Positions 15,230 through 15,459 of a stretch of 15,459 bases of DNA are shown here, in pieces. Location: positions 1-15,459 of the forward strand of contig JADNRY010001193.1 of NCBI GenBank assembly GCA_015501585.1, written 5' to 3'. A program made the position numbers and the translations under genes. The notes below the pieces were generated by a model, which saw nothing but the letters and a program-made list of their open reading frames with translations, had not been told where the DNA came from and did not search any database. Each line of letters opens with the position of its first letter. Within the stretch, counting starts at the first letter, position 1. The DNA is from Rhodocollybia butyracea (Eukaryota; Basidiomycota; Agaricomycetes; Agaricales; Omphalotaceae).

Positions 15230-15387
15230 TGTTGAGCTGACTGGGCACCCTGAGAAACCCCCGGGAAACAACTTGCTTGAATGCGCACGGAGCAGTCAAC
15301 TTGTATGAATTCGCACGTGGAGCCATCACTGATTTGAATTCGTGCGAGCAAACTCAATGCGCGCGGAGCTTGGTTGAATTATTCCCA
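15230..15387 (-). repeat. Right arm of the inverted repeat
   Basis: Reverse complement of the left arm, equal in length. The outer half is nearly identical; the inner half differs at many sites, several of them CG to CA or TG changes (for example CACGTGCG opposite CGCGCGCA). Confidence 0.7.
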
Positions 15388-15459
15388 CTTTTGAAACAGC
15401 ATCACTAGAACGAACCAATGGGATGGCCCAAGTGCCAGCCCGTACTTGCTGAACATTGG

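Larger units (their letters stand above)
14823..15387. mobile_element. Foldback/MITE-like element with 158-bp inverted arms
   Basis: The plus strand from 14823 (TGGGAATAATTCAACC) matches the reverse complement of the sequence ending at 15387. The arms run 14823-14980 and 15230-15387 and are nearly identical over the outer 75 bases, weaker inwards. A 249-bp AT-rich centre separates them. No coding region is present. I found no clean target duplication. The location inside the F-box remnant indicates that it inserted there. Confidence 0.65.
14685..15459 (-). pseudogene. F-box-type gene remnant, interrupted and frameshifted
   Basis: Reading leftwards from the right edge, 15459-15388 encodes ...AIPLVRSSDAVSK, resembling the L[IL]RSN..PS start region of agaricomycete F-box proteins. 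The frame is then interrupted by the inverted-repeat element (15387-14823). It resumes at 14821 with a heptad-like coiled coil, DLEDHDSELARLDKQI then VKKQRLEAQRAKLRA. A one-base shift at about 14709-14714 moves the expected next motif, LLSPMRKFP (14711-14685), into another frame; in this family LLSP[IM]R[RK]LP marks the start of the F-box helix. After that the frame decays and no F-box body is seen. The family call rests on remembered motif patterns, not a search. Intact members would be substrate adaptors of SCF ubiquitin ligases; this copy cannot make one. Confidence 0.42.

Overview
The window looks like a gene-poor, repeat-rich stretch of a filamentous basidiomycete genome, most likely an Agaricomycete. 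The evidence is a fungal-type Ty1/copia retrotransposon, short introns (about 50-105 nt) with GTRAGT donors and TAG/CAG acceptors, and a remnant that reads like the coiled-coil N-terminus of an agaricomycete F-box protein. No species can be named from the sequence alone. There are no RNA genes or CRISPR arrays that I could find.

Layout. Positions 1-418 are host sequence with at most the last exon of a plus-strand gene. Positions 424-5544 are a complete Ty1/copia LTR retrotransposon on the minus strand. It has two 398-bp LTRs differing at three sites by eye, a perfect 5-bp target duplication (GAGGC), a primer-binding site complementary to the anticodon-loop half of initiator tRNA-Met, gag, and a pol region (protease, integrase, reverse transcriptase, RNase H) split by single-base frameshifts. 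Positions 5550-7260 are mostly non-coding; they hold a relic TATA promoter and a polypurine tract.

Positions 7268-8845 (minus) hold the best host gene. It has four or five exons and encodes a predicted secreted protein of about 400 residues in which a Trp/Cys domain is present twice. Positions 8846-10600 hold a perfect 21-nt palindrome, a triple 11-mer, a possible isolated exon, and a 604-bp non-autonomous hAT-type element (9772-10375) with 16-bp terminal inverted repeats and a perfect 8-bp target duplication. A diverged copy of the target locus at about 11925-12210 lacks the element and acts as an empty-site control.

Positions 10602-11254 hold a TATA promoter, a 5' leader with two probable introns, and a compact intronless coding region for an unrecognised 127-residue protein. 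Positions 11255-14680 contain a second copy of the relic promoter seen at 6176-6280, a (GGAA)5 tract and hairpins, but no convincing gene. From 14685 to the right edge a minus-strand F-box-type gene remnant is frameshifted and interrupted by a 565-bp element made of two 158-bp inverted arms (14823-14980 and 15230-15387).

The genes do not form one pathway. The window is mainly a record of transposition: a recent copia insertion, a hAT-type insertion into a duplicated segment, and a foldback insertion in a dead F-box gene. Two orphan host genes, the duplicated-domain secreted protein and the 127-residue protein, are the most likely places for undescribed biology.
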